A stretch of 64,000 nucleotides of DNA from Jejuia sp047345485 (GCF_047345485.1 NZ_JBLFEN010000003.1:1-64000), one strand, 5' to 3'; positions 25,000-33,641 are shown, counted from the stretch's first letter. The notes: a model not told the origin generated them from the letters alone. A program made the numbers and translations.

Positions 25000-25929
25000 T
25001 TATTGTACTATTAATTTTTGAGTTTTACTATCACCAGCTTCATTATTAAGCTTTAAAAGGTAGATGCCTGAGGTTAAATTAGATGTATCAACTTGAATAG
25101 TAGTTATTACATCTTTTATTAAAATTTTTCTATTTAGATTGCCTAATACAGTGAAAATTTCAATACTTTCTAAATTAATGTTATTAAGGTTTGATATTGT
25201 TAATTTATCAGTTACAGGATTAGGAAAAATTGAAATACCTTCTAAAGTATTTAAATTTTCTGACCCTAATGTAGAAGAGTTAAATGTGAAAGTAACTGTA
25301 GCCATTCTATTCCCATTAATCGGAAATCCAGAAACCATACTTATTGATGTTCTTGGAGATGTTACAGCATTACCAGAAGTATAATCTGTACCAGAGTCTG
25401 TACCAGAATCGTAAGCAAACACATCAATAGTAAATGTATCTCTCCATCCATTGTTGATAGATGGGTCTCCAGATTTTAGGTCTAAACTATTAATAGCTAT
25501 AAACCAATCTGGACTTGGTGCAACCATAGACACTAAAGTAATTAAAGGGAAATCTTCGTTAACAGTAATACTATTTATATTAGAAGTACTAGCGTTTCCA
25601 GCAAAAGGAGCAAACCCTTGTTGTAAATATTGATTTGCCTCACCAGATGTAATTAAAGCACTTATTTCACTACTAAAAGCACTTGTGTTACCTGTTTCAG
25701 CTATATTTTTTATGCCATTAGTAGTAGGTGCACTAGTGCCAAACTCTAAAATAGTATTTGCAGTTTTATGGGTAGCGCCAGCAAGAGGAGACCAATGAGC
25801 ACTTTCAGGAACTGATGTGTGATCTGTTGTATTCCAAATTGTAGTTACTGAAATATCATAATTTGCAGTACTTTGCGAAAAAGAAAATGTGCAGGTTAAA
25901 AAAGACAAAATAAAAGTAATTTTTTTCAT
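25000..25929 (-). CDS. Secreted spondin-domain protein with T9SS sorting domain
   Basis: After a signal peptide (MKKITFILSFLTCTFSFSQS) comes a spondin_N-like domain (about 24-205): YDISVTTIWNTTDHTSVPES, HWSPLAGATH, VSMVAPSPDWFIAIN and WRDTFTIDVFAYDSGTDSG match the F-spondin N-domain strands, with the acidic DSGTDSGTD site common in bacterial members. A T9SS type A sorting domain follows (about 230-309; ISIFPNPVTDKLTISNL to KTQKLIVQ). It is an extracellular or surface protein. The gene is 89 bases upstream of the protease gene on the same strand, so the two may be co-regulated. Confidence 0.9.
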   Translation of the reverse strand: MKKITFILSFLTCTFSFSQSTANYDISVTTIWNTTDHTSVPESAHWSPLAGATHKTANTILEFGTSAPTTNGIKNIAETGNTSAFSSEISALITSGEANQYLQQGFAPFAGNASTSNINSITVNEDFPLITLVSMVAPSPDWFIAINSLDLKSGDPSINNGWRDTFTIDVFAYDSGTDSGTDYTSGNAVTSPRTSISMVSGFPINGNRMATVTFTFNSSTLGSENLNTLEGISIFPNPVTDKLTISNLNNINLESIEIFTVLGNLNRKILIKDVITTIQVDTSNLTSGIYLLKLNNEAGDSKTQKLIVQ

Positions 25930-26037
25930 ACGATGATTATATTGAGTATTTTATAATTAAAGTAAGTCGAAAAAATATCAAAACCTTACATTCTTAAAAA
26001 TAATAGTAATTTTAGCTTTAAAATTTTTGAATATATA

Positions 26038-26901
26038 ATGTTAAAACCCATAAAAATAATTGAATGTCCACGAGATGCGATGCAGGGTATAAAGCAGTTT
26101 ATCCCTACAGCCCAAAAAGTGCAATATATTCAGTCCTTATTACGTGTGGGTTACGATACGATTGATATTGGGAGTTTTGTGTCACCTAAAGCTATTCCTC
26201 AAATGGTTGATACTGCTGAGCTGCTTTCGCAACTGGATCTATCTAAAACTACAAGTAAGTTATTGGCAATTATTGCCAATGTTAGGGGTGCAAATGATGC
26301 TTGTAAACATGAAATGATTGACTATTTGGGTTATCCATTTTCAATTTCAGAAAATTTTCAAATGCGTAATACGCATAAAACGATTTCTCAATCGGTAGAA
26401 GTGCTATCAGAGATACTCGAAATTGCACAAAATGCAGATAAACAACTGGTAGTTTATATTTCTATGGGTTTTGGGAATCCGTATGGAGACCCTTGGAATG
26501 TGGATATAGTAGGCGAGTGGACCGAAAAATTGGCGAACATGGGTGTTAAAATACTGTCTCTAAGTGATACCGTTGGAACTTCTAACGCTGAAAACATCAA
26601 TTATCTGTTTTCAAATTTGATTCCAAAATATCCCAATATTGAATTTGGGGCGCATTTGCACACCACTCCAAGTACATGGTTTGAAAAAGTGGATGCAGCA
26701 TATAAGGCTGGATGTTATCGTTTTGATGGCGCTATTCAAGGCTTTGGGGGTTGCCCCATGGCTAAAGACGAGCTTACTGGAAATATGCCTACCGAGAAAT
26801 TGTTATCCTATTTTACTTCACAAGGAAAAAACAATTTAAATGCTATGAGTTTTGAGAGCGCTTATAATGAAGCAAGTAAAATTTTCAATCATTTTCATTG
26901 A
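26038..26901 (+). CDS. Hydroxymethylglutaryl-CoA lyase
   Basis: HMG-CoA lyase cleaves HMG-CoA to acetyl-CoA and acetoacetate, the last step of leucine breakdown. The 287-residue TIM barrel (HMGL-like) has the catalytic Arg/Asp in ECPRDAMQG (Arg12, Asp13), SFVSPKAIPQMVD, the metal-ligand histidines in GAHLHTTPSTW, and the family signature GFGGCPMAKDELTGNMPTE with the active-site Cys. It has no targeting signal. No other leucine-degradation gene adjoins it, and it is separated from the DUF4856 operon by about 200 bases that carry that operon's control region. Confidence 0.92.
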   Translation: MLKPIKIIECPRDAMQGIKQFIPTAQKVQYIQSLLRVGYDTIDIGSFVSPKAIPQMVDTAELLSQLDLSKTTSKLLAIIANVRGANDACKHEMIDYLGYPFSISENFQMRNTHKTISQSVEVLSEILEIAQNADKQLVVYISMGFGNPYGDPWNVDIVGEWTEKLANMGVKILSLSDTVGTSNAENINYLFSNLIPKYPNIEFGAHLHTTPSTWFEKVDAAYKAGCYRFDGAIQGFGGCPMAKDELTGNMPTEKLLSYFTSQGKNNLNAMSFESAYNEASKIFNHFH

Positions 26902-26990
26902 TTAGTTACTTTACCTAAATGTTAAATTTTCAACTTATAGTTTCTTCAAATATCTAAAAATAAGTTAATTACAAATTGGTAAAAATCTTT

Positions 26991-27009
26991 ATTTAAATTT
27001 AATCTAAAT
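26991..27009 (+). promoter_or_regulatory. Putative operator palindrome 1 (iron-box-like)
   Basis: ATTTAAATT-T-AATCTAAAT is a 9-1-9 palindrome with one mismatch. It ends 5 bases before the -33 TTG of the DUF4856 operon promoter. The AATCTAAAT half-site resembles AT-rich sites of Fur/DtxR-type metal repressors. The regulator is inferred, not shown. Confidence 0.5.
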
Positions 27010-27014
27010 AAACT

Positions 27015-27044
27015 TTGTGTAAGTAATTTTCAGTTTTATATTTG
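27015..27044 (+). promoter_or_regulatory. Promoter of the DUF4856-imelysin-HTTM-receptor operon
   Basis: TTG (27015-27017), 19 bases, then TATATTTG (27037-27044): a complete match to the Bacteroidota primary-sigma promoter in both elements and spacing. It is one of the two best promoter matches in the window. Confidence 0.85.
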
Positions 27045-27057
27045 CAAATGAAAACCT

Positions 27058-27076
27058 ATTTGTAATAAGTCTAAAT
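27058..27076 (+). promoter_or_regulatory. Putative operator palindrome 2
   Basis: ATTTGTAAT-A-AGTCTAAAT repeats the 9-1-9 geometry of 26991-27009, with a well-kept right half (8 of 9) and a weak left half. It lies just downstream of the expected transcription start and 22 bases before the ATG. Confidence 0.4.
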
Positions 27077-27098
27077 AAAAAGACGCCAAAAAAACATA

Positions 27099-28304
27099 AT
27101 GAAAAAATTAATTTTAAGTGCATGTGTTGTAGCTACTTTATTCCAATCATGTTCTAATGACGATGATAACACTGTAAACCCAGTTAGTGTAGTTGCACCG
27201 GCAACGTTTGAGTTTACAAGAGATGGTAGCTCTACAGTAAGTTTTAGTGGGCAAACTACTAGAATTGAAATGGGAGAGGAATTAATTGATGCGTTAAAGG
27301 ACACATCAAAATCTGAAGCTCAAATAGATGGTATGTTTACCAATACAGGCGATAATTTTGCGGATGCTGATTTAAATGCCTCAAGTAAAAGCATTAGAAG
27401 TAAAACTGCAGCTTCTGCAGATTACTTTTCTGCAAACACTACAGATGCTAATGCTATAAAAGCAGATTTTGAAAGCTGGATAGCTGCGCAAGTAGATGAG
27501 GTTTACCCAAACTGGGATGTTGATGCAGCAGCAGGTATTGCTGGAAAAATACAAGAAGCTGGTGGTGGCTCAACAAGATATGTAAATGCTAAAGGCTTAG
27601 AGTATAACCAAGCAGTAAATAAAGGGCTAATTGGTGCTTTAATGGTAGACCAAACACTAAATAATTACCTAAGTCCTGCTGTTTTAGATGCAGGTTCTAA
27701 CGTAACAGATAATGATAACGATGTTGTTGCAGAGGGTAAACCTTACACTAACATGGAGCATAAGTGGGATGAAGCTTATGGTTATACTTATGGTTTAAAT
27801 GCAGACCCAGCTAATCCAAATTTAGATTTAGGTGCAGATAGTTTCCTTAATAAATACATAGGTCGTGTAGAAGGCGATCCTGATTTTGCTGGAATTGCAG
27901 AAGAGATTTACCAAGCGTTTAAGTTAGGGAGAGCTGCAATTGTTGCCAAAAATTATGAAGTTAGAGACGCACAAGCTGCCTTTTTAAGAGAAAAAATATC
28001 AGAGGTTATTGGTATAAGAGCTGTGTATTATTTACAACAAGGCAAAAATATATTAGACACTGATAAAGGTGCTGCATTTCATGATTTATCAGAAGGATTC
28101 GGATTTATTTACAGTTTGCAATTTACAAGACAACCCAATACTGATGCACCATATTTTACAAAAGCTGAAGTTGATGGATTTATCACAACCTTAACAGCAG
28201 GAAATGGGTTTTGGGATATTAGCGAAGATGCCTTAGATACAATGTCTAACACTATAGCAGCTAAATTTAATTTTACAGTTGCCCAAGCAGGAAGTACAAA
28301 TTAA
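27099..28304 (+). CDS. DUF4856 lipoprotein
   Basis: The first gene of the operon encodes a 401-residue lipoprotein: MKKLILSACVVATLFQSCSN with lipobox FQSC and an Asp-rich post-lipobox stretch (SNDDDN), typical of outer-membrane, often surface-exposed, flavobacterial lipoproteins. The rest fits DUF4856, an all-helical imelysin-related family: TTRIEMGEELIDALKDT, YVNAKGLEYNQAVNKGLIGA, EHKWDEAYGYTYGLNADPAN and EVRDAQAAFLREKISEVIG. The function is unproven; the context (imelysin, HTTM protein and TonB receptor downstream) suggests metal or haem capture. A terminator-like hairpin separates it from the imelysin gene. Confidence 0.9.
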   Translation: MKKLILSACVVATLFQSCSNDDDNTVNPVSVVAPATFEFTRDGSSTVSFSGQTTRIEMGEELIDALKDTSKSEAQIDGMFTNTGDNFADADLNASSKSIRSKTAASADYFSANTTDANAIKADFESWIAAQVDEVYPNWDVDAAAGIAGKIQEAGGGSTRYVNAKGLEYNQAVNKGLIGALMVDQTLNNYLSPAVLDAGSNVTDNDNDVVAEGKPYTNMEHKWDEAYGYTYGLNADPANPNLDLGADSFLNKYIGRVEGDPDFAGIAEEIYQAFKLGRAAIVAKNYEVRDAQAAFLREKISEVIGIRAVYYLQQGKNILDTDKGAAFHDLSEGFGFIYSLQFTRQPNTDAPYFTKAEVDGFITTLTAGNGFWDISEDALDTMSNTIAAKFNFTVAQAGSTN

Positions 28305-28331
28305 TATGAGTTTAATTTAGTTATTATTTAT

Positions 28332-28375
28332 AAAAAAGTAGTTGTTTCATGATGAATTGGAGCAACTGCTTTTTG
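28332..28375 (+). terminator. Hairpin terminator/attenuator between DUF4856 and imelysin genes
   Basis: AAAAAGTAGTTG (28333-28344) pairs with CAACTGCTTTTT (28363-28374) with one G-U pair; the arm ends in T5. It directly precedes a -7-like element at 28376, so termination and re-initiation are both possible here. Confidence 0.7.
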
Positions 28376-28383
28376 TATTTTTG
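28376..28383 (+). promoter_or_regulatory. Possible internal promoter of the imelysin gene
   Basis: TATTTTTG matches TAnnTTTG. A TTG at 28357-28359 gives a short 16-base spacer, so this is weaker than the operon promoter. Confidence 0.4.
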
Positions 28384-28413
28384 CAAAAAAAGAAAAGGAA
28401 TAAATTTTAGATT

Positions 28414-29544
28414 ATGAAAAAGTTTTTTTTAGGATTAATTTGTCTAGGTATTATTGTGGCGTGTAGCTCGTCATCTACAGATGATGATTCAACAGGAGGT
28501 AATGATAATTTTGATAGAGGTGCTTTATTAACCAATGTAGCCGATAATATTATAATTCCTGCTTTTGAAGATTTACAAACTAAACTTTCTGCTCTAGATG
28601 TTGCCAGAGGAAACTTTGTTAACGACATGTCTCAAAGTAATCTTGATGCTTTAAGTGATGCTTGGTTAGAGGCCTATAAAGTTTGGCAATATGTAGAAAT
28701 GTTTAATATTGGTAAAGCCGAAGGTATAGATAATACAAACTTTATAGGTTTTGTGTCTTTCTTTAATATCTATCCTTTAGAAGTATCAGATATTGAAAAT
28801 GGAGCAGGAACAGGAAATTACGACTTAACAACTGGAAACTATCACGACGGACAAGGTTTTCCTGCATTGGATTTTCTAATTCATGGTGTAGCAGATAGTG
28901 ATGCTACGGCATTAGACAAATTCACTTCAAATTCAAAAAAAGAGGGTTATGTTACTTATTTAGATAATGTTGTGGCAAGAATGAATACCCTAAATAATAC
29001 CATTCTTAATGATTGGAAAAATAACTATAGAGACACTTTTGTAACTAATCTTTCTAGTTCTACAACAGGTTCGATTAGTAAGATTGTTAATGATTTTGTC
29101 TTTTATTATGAGAGAGGTTTAAGAGCAAATAAGATAGGAATTCCTGCTGGTAACTTTTCTAATGAGCCTTTACCGAATAAGGTAGAAGCGTTTTACAAGA
29201 AGGACGTGTCCAAGTTATTGGCCTTAGAAGCTCTAACCGCAGTACAGGACTTTTTCAATGGAAAAACTTATAACGAATCAAGCACTGGAGAAAGTTTTAA
29301 AACCTATTTAGAAGCTTTAGGTAGAAATGATTTAGCTACTACAATTACATCTAAATTTAATGAAGCTAAACAGAAACTTGAGGTTTTAGATGATAGTTTT
29401 TACAATCAAGTAGACACAGATAATACTAAGATGACTCAAGCTTATGATGCTTTACAAACTGCTGTTGTGTCTTTAAAAGTAGATATGATGGGAGTATTTC
29501 AAGTATCCTTGGATGAAGGTTTTGTAGATAGTGATGGCGATTAA
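28414..29544 (+). CDS. Imelysin-family (M75, EfeO-like) lipoprotein
   Basis: A 376-residue lipoprotein (MKKFFLGLICLGIIVACSSS; lipobox VAC). The imelysin domain covers most of the mature chain as two helical-bundle halves: IIPAFEDLQTKLSALDVARG, AWLEAYKVWQYVEMFNIGKA, GYPAL-like GQGFPALDFLIHGVADSDA and, in the second half, YYERGLRANKIGIPAG. The classical GxHxxE metal site is represented here only by a FLIHG segment, so peptidase activity is doubtful. Imelysin proteins bind iron or haem in other bacteria. It is the second gene of the operon; a strong terminator lies between it and the HTTM gene. Confidence 0.9.
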   Translation: MKKFFLGLICLGIIVACSSSSTDDDSTGGNDNFDRGALLTNVADNIIIPAFEDLQTKLSALDVARGNFVNDMSQSNLDALSDAWLEAYKVWQYVEMFNIGKAEGIDNTNFIGFVSFFNIYPLEVSDIENGAGTGNYDLTTGNYHDGQGFPALDFLIHGVADSDATALDKFTSNSKKEGYVTYLDNVVARMNTLNNTILNDWKNNYRDTFVTNLSSSTTGSISKIVNDFVFYYERGLRANKIGIPAGNFSNEPLPNKVEAFYKKDVSKLLALEALTAVQDFFNGKTYNESSTGESFKTYLEALGRNDLATTITSKFNEAKQKLEVLDDSFYNQVDTDNTKMTQAYDALQTAVVSLKVDMMGVFQVSLDEGFVDSDGD

Positions 29545-29561
29545 AACACAAAAAAACACTC

Positions 29562-29594
29562 AAAAGGTTGTCTTAAAAAAAGACAACCTTTTTT
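29562..29594 (+). terminator. Strong intrinsic terminator inside the operon
   Basis: AAAAGGTTGTCTT (29562-29574) and AAGACAACCTTTT (29580-29592) form a perfect 13-bp stem with an A5 loop and a T-run to 29594. The HTTM start codon follows only 8 bases later, with no promoter in between. Confidence 0.9.
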
Positions 29595-29601
29595 ATTTTA
29601 T

Positions 29602-30963
29602 ATGAATTTCAATTTTAAAACATACATAAACCAAACTGCACACGCAGCACCGTTAGCTGTTTTTAGGATAGCTTTTGGTATTATGATGTGTTTTAGTATC
29701 CTTCGCTTTTGGTATCATGGTTGGATTGAAACCTTATACTTAGAGCCAAAATTTCATTTTTCTTATTATGGGTTCGAGTGGGTAAAACCAATTGGGAATT
29801 ACACTTACGTATTATTTGTTATTTGCGCTATTGCTTCCATATGTATAGCCATAGGTTTTAAATACAGAATAGCAATCATTATCTTTTTTCTGACTTTTAC
29901 ATATATAGAGTTGATGGATAAAACCACTTATCTCAATCATTATTATTTTGTAAGCCTCTTAAGTTTTTTAATGATTTTTTTACCTGCAAATGCCTATTAT
30001 TCTTTAGATAATATTCTTAGAAAAAAAAGTTACGAGACTATTCCTAAATGGACGATTGATAGTTTAAAACTCCTGTTAGGTATTGTCTATTTTTATGCAG
30101 GATTGGCAAAACTGAATAGCGATTGGTTATTTAGAGCGCAACCCTTAAAAATATGGCTCACTTCAAAATACGATATCCCATTAATTGGTGAAGCTTTTAT
30201 GCATCAAAATTGGTTTCATTATGCCATGAGTTGGGGTGGTATGCTGTACGATTTAACCATACCGTTTTTATTATTATACAGAAAAACAAGAGTTTTTGCT
30301 TTCGTAGCTGTTGTGTTTTTTCATGTATTTACTCGAGTGTTGTTTCCAATCGGGATGTTTCCGTTTATCATGATTGTATCTACATTAATTTTCTTTGATG
30401 CAGGTTTTCATCAAAAAATAATCAATGCCCTAAAAAAACTATTCTCCTTTTCAAAATCAAAATATATTCATGTAAGAGAAAGATATATTTTTCAATCTAG
30501 AACACCAGTTATTTTGTTGTTATCTATATTTTTTATCATTCAATTTATCTTACCATTTAGATATCTTTTATACCCAGGAGAGTTGTTTTGGACAGAAGAA
30601 GGCTACCGCTTTTCTTGGCGCGTGATGCTTATGGAAAAAATGGGAATCTCAACCTTTAAAATTGTAGATGGAGACACAGGCGCATTTTTTTATGTAGATA
30701 ATAAAGATTTCTTAACAACGTTTCAAGAAAAACAAATGAGTTTTCAACCTGATTTTATATTAGAATATGCACATTATCTGGGAGATCATTTCACCCAACA
30801 AGGGCACAAAAATGTACAAGTATTTGTGGAAAGTTATGTGGCACTAAATGGAAGATTAAGCAGCCTATATGTAGATAAAAGTGTAAATTTGTACGCCGAA
30901 AAAAAATCGTTTAAACCCAAGCTTTGGCTATTGCCTTTTAATGATGAGATTAAAGGATTGTAA
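29602..30963 (+). CDS. HTTM-domain membrane protein (vitamin-K gamma-carboxylase-like)
   Basis: The N-terminal 290 residues hold an HTTM (horizontally transferred transmembrane) domain with about seven to eight helices: PLAVFRIAFGIMMCFSILRF, MDKTTYLNHYYFVSLLSFLM (the conserved N-H-Y-Y region) and LGIVYFYAGLAKLNSDWL. Another helix near 305-325 is followed by a periplasmic or lumen-like C-terminal domain (about 330-453) ending in WLLPFNDEIKGL. The domain is shared with eukaryotic vitamin-K-dependent carboxylase; bacterial members have no established reaction. It is transcribed through the terminator at 29562-29594 and overlaps the receptor gene by 23 bases. Confidence 0.9.
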   Translation: MNFNFKTYINQTAHAAPLAVFRIAFGIMMCFSILRFWYHGWIETLYLEPKFHFSYYGFEWVKPIGNYTYVLFVICAIASICIAIGFKYRIAIIIFFLTFTYIELMDKTTYLNHYYFVSLLSFLMIFLPANAYYSLDNILRKKSYETIPKWTIDSLKLLLGIVYFYAGLAKLNSDWLFRAQPLKIWLTSKYDIPLIGEAFMHQNWFHYAMSWGGMLYDLTIPFLLLYRKTRVFAFVAVVFFHVFTRVLFPIGMFPFIMIVSTLIFFDAGFHQKIINALKKLFSFSKSKYIHVRERYIFQSRTPVILLLSIFFIIQFILPFRYLLYPGELFWTEEGYRFSWRVMLMEKMGISTFKIVDGDTGAFFYVDNKDFLTTFQEKQMSFQPDFILEYAHYLGDHFTQQGHKNVQVFVESYVALNGRLSSLYVDKSVNLYAEKKSFKPKLWLLPFNDEIKGL

Positions 30964-33367
30964 TTTACTTATAGCACTTTTAGTAAGTGTTTCGTTATAT
31001 GCCCAAAATACAGTAAAAGGTGTTGTATTATTTGCAAAAACAAATACGCCTATAGCTAATATTGAGGTGTACGATAAAAGCTCCGGATTACTCACAACTA
31101 CAGATAGTGTTGGTAATTTTCAATTTGAAACTTCAAAAGAAACCATAAGCTTACTGTTTTTTTCTTCGGAATACGAGATAAAAGAAATAGAAATCTCTAC
31201 TACAAATTCTAAGTCTTTAAAAATCATATTAGAGTCTTCAACTACTGAATTATCCGAAGTTGTTATTAACGCACGTAAACGACGTGTTTTTGAATTAAAG
31301 CGCTTAAGAGATGTAGAGGAAACCGCTATTTATGCTGGTAAAAAAACAGAGGTGGTTTTGGTAGAACAATCTTTGGCTAATTTGGCATCTAATAATGCAA
31401 GACAAATTTACAGCCAAGTAGCGGGTTTAAATATTTTTCAAAATGACGATGCAGGTTTGCAGCTAAATGTTGGTGGGCGTGGTTTAGACCCTAATAGAAC
31501 GGCAAATTTTAATACCAGACAAAACGGTTATGATATCAGCGCCGATGTGTTGGGCTATCCCGAAAGTTATTACACACCTGCTGCCGAAGGACTTTCAGAA
31601 ATTCAAGTCATTCGCGGTGCAGCGTCTTTACAATACGGTACGCAGTTTGGCGGTTTAATCAACTTTAAACTAAAAGCACCAAACCCTGATAAAACGATAG
31701 AGCTAATTACTAGAAACACCTTAGGCAGTTTTGGGTTATATACCAATTTTACGAGTGTAAGTGGTACCAAAAATAAATGGAGTTACTACACTTATTTTAA
31801 TTACAAAAAAGGGGATGGATTTAGACCAAATTCTGAGTTTGAATCTAAAAATATTTTTACGCATATTGGCTATCAATTCAACAAGAACACAAAATTAGAA
31901 GGAGAAGTCACCTATCTAAATTATTTAGCGCAACAAGCAGGAGGTTTAACGGACGATATGTTTAACGATAACCCGTTTCAAAGCAATCGTGCTCGTAACT
32001 GGTTTAAGGTAAATTGGTTATTGTATAACTTAAAATTTGCACATAAATTTTCAGAGAACACCAACTTCACATTTAATATTTTTGGTTTAAATGCCTCAAG
32101 AGATGCACTAGGTTTTAGAACCAATCGTGTAAACCAATCAGATCCAGGGAATGAGCGCGATTTAATTGTGGGCGATTTTAATAATTTTGGTTTCGAAACA
32201 CGACTATTAAGCAAATACAAAATACAAGATAAAAACGCCACATTTCTTATAGGTGGTAAGTTTTATAAAGCAGATAATTACCAAAAACAAGGCCCTGGAA
32301 GTGATGGTTTAGGTGCTGATTTTAATTTTGCAGAAGACGAATTTCCAAACTATCCAGACCAATCAGAATTTGATTTGCCAAACCTAAACGTTGCCCTTTT
32401 TGGTGAAAATATATTTTACCTGTCAGATCAATTTTCAGTAACGCCAGGGTTTAGATTCGAATATATAAAAACCCAAAGCGAAGGCTTTTTTAGGCGTATA
32501 AATACAGACGGTGCGGGCAATGTTATTTTAAACGAAGAGATTAGAGACGATCGTAATTTTGAACGTTCCTTCGTATTGCTTGGTGTAGGTTTAAGCTACA
32601 AACCAAATAAAAGCCTAGAGTTTTATGGTAATATTTCTCAAAACTACCGCTCGGTAACATTTTCAGATATTAATATTATCAATCCTGCGTTTTCAATTAA
32701 TCCTGATATTACCGACGAAAAAGGGTTTACTGCCGATTTAGGAATTCGTGGTAATTTCAAGAGATACGTATCTTACGATTTAGGCGTTTTCGGTTTATTC
32801 TATAACGATCGTATTGGCTTCATTCAAAAAGGTTTACCCGATGGTAGAGTAACTAGCGAAAGGGGTAATGTGGGAGACGCTGTAATGTATGGCATAGAAT
32901 CTTTGTTCGATTTCAATCTTAAAAAAATAGTAAACCTAAGTAACGATTTTCAATTGAATTATTTTGTAAATACCTCCATTATCAATTCTCAATATACAGT
33001 GTCTCAACAAGCTGGAATAGAAGGTAACCAAGTTGAGTTTGTGCCAGATTTAAACCTTAAAACAGGGCTTAATGGTGGGTATAAAAACCTTTTAGCAAGC
33101 ATTCAATACACTTATTTAGGAAGGCAATTTACAGATGCTACCAACTCTACCCAAGCAAGCTTAAGTGGCGTTATTGGTGAAATTCCAGAGTACGATATTT
33201 TAGATGTGTCTTTATCGTACACTTTCAAAAATTTCAAATTAGAAACAGGTATAAATAACGTTTTAGACAATGCCTATTTTACTAGAAGAGCAACTGGTTA
33301 TCCAGGGCCAGGAATTATTCCATCAGCTCCAAGAAATTGGTATACAACTTTACAGATTAAATTTTAA
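30941..33367 (+). CDS. TonB-dependent receptor (FecA-like)
   Basis: An 808-residue outer-membrane receptor. Order: signal peptide (to about YAQ, 22), carboxypeptidase-regulatory-like domain (about 23-95), plug domain (about 130-245; QIYSQVAGLNIFQNDDAG, LNVGGRGLDPNRTANFNTRQ, IQVIRGAASLQYGTQFGGLI) and a beta-barrel ending in NWYTTLQIKF with a terminal Phe. The plug motifs VGGRGLDPNR and RGAASLQYG are those of ferric-citrate/siderophore receptors. Import of a chelated metal is the likely role; TonB/ExbB/ExbD are not in the window. The ATG at 30941 overlaps the HTTM gene, which indicates translational coupling and a shared function. Confidence 0.93.
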   Translation: MMRLKDCNLLIALLVSVSLYAQNTVKGVVLFAKTNTPIANIEVYDKSSGLLTTTDSVGNFQFETSKETISLLFFSSEYEIKEIEISTTNSKSLKIILESSTTELSEVVINARKRRVFELKRLRDVEETAIYAGKKTEVVLVEQSLANLASNNARQIYSQVAGLNIFQNDDAGLQLNVGGRGLDPNRTANFNTRQNGYDISADVLGYPESYYTPAAEGLSEIQVIRGAASLQYGTQFGGLINFKLKAPNPDKTIELITRNTLGSFGLYTNFTSVSGTKNKWSYYTYFNYKKGDGFRPNSEFESKNIFTHIGYQFNKNTKLEGEVTYLNYLAQQAGGLTDDMFNDNPFQSNRARNWFKVNWLLYNLKFAHKFSENTNFTFNIFGLNASRDALGFRTNRVNQSDPGNERDLIVGDFNNFGFETRLLSKYKIQDKNATFLIGGKFYKADNYQKQGPGSDGLGADFNFAEDEFPNYPDQSEFDLPNLNVALFGENIFYLSDQFSVTPGFRFEYIKTQSEGFFRRINTDGAGNVILNEEIRDDRNFERSFVLLGVGLSYKPNKSLEFYGNISQNYRSVTFSDINIINPAFSINPDITDEKGFTADLGIRGNFKRYVSYDLGVFGLFYNDRIGFIQKGLPDGRVTSERGNVGDAVMYGIESLFDFNLKKIVNLSNDFQLNYFVNTSIINSQYTVSQQAGIEGNQVEFVPDLNLKTGLNGGYKNLLASIQYTYLGRQFTDATNSTQASLSGVIGEIPEYDILDVSLSYTFKNFKLETGINNVLDNAYFTRRATGYPGPGIIPSAPRNWYTTLQIKF

Positions 33368-33370
33368 AAT

Positions 33371-33533
33371 TTTTTGGGCGTGCCCCTAAAGGGTCGGGCT
33401 TTCCGTTATATCTTTTGTTTTTGTCCTGCTATTAAGGTGAGATAATTTTAATAAAATTGGTAGTATTAATAAGTAGCTATAGCATCTTATCATACAAAAC
33501 AAAAGGATGCCACTGCAATCCCTCACGCACGCA
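33371..33533. repeat. Two-part structured intergenic repeat
   Basis: The left part (GGGCGTGCCCCTAAAGGG, then TCGGGCTTTCCG and ATATCTTTTGTTTT at 33408-33421) faces a right part containing ACAAAACAAAAGGATGCC (33494-33511) and AATCCCTCACGCA. The ATCTTTTGTTTT and AAAACAAAAGGAT segments are inverted copies with one bulge. The left part can also fold on itself (CCCCTAAAGGG). From memory, similar wording recurs in other flavobacterial intergenic regions; this is unverified here. Confidence 0.55.
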
Positions 33534-33633
33534 TCTGCTCAGGTCAATCCTTACTAAATTATAGCACGTATTTTTGCAAACGTATGTATTTTTTAATTCT
33601 TGCATCATAATAATTAATCTATAAATTAAATCG

Positions 33634-33641
33634 TATATTTG
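33634..33641 (+). promoter_or_regulatory. Promoter -7 element of guaB
   Basis: TATATTTG matches TAnnTTTG, 26 bases before the ATG; no -33 TTG at standard spacing. Confidence 0.5.
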
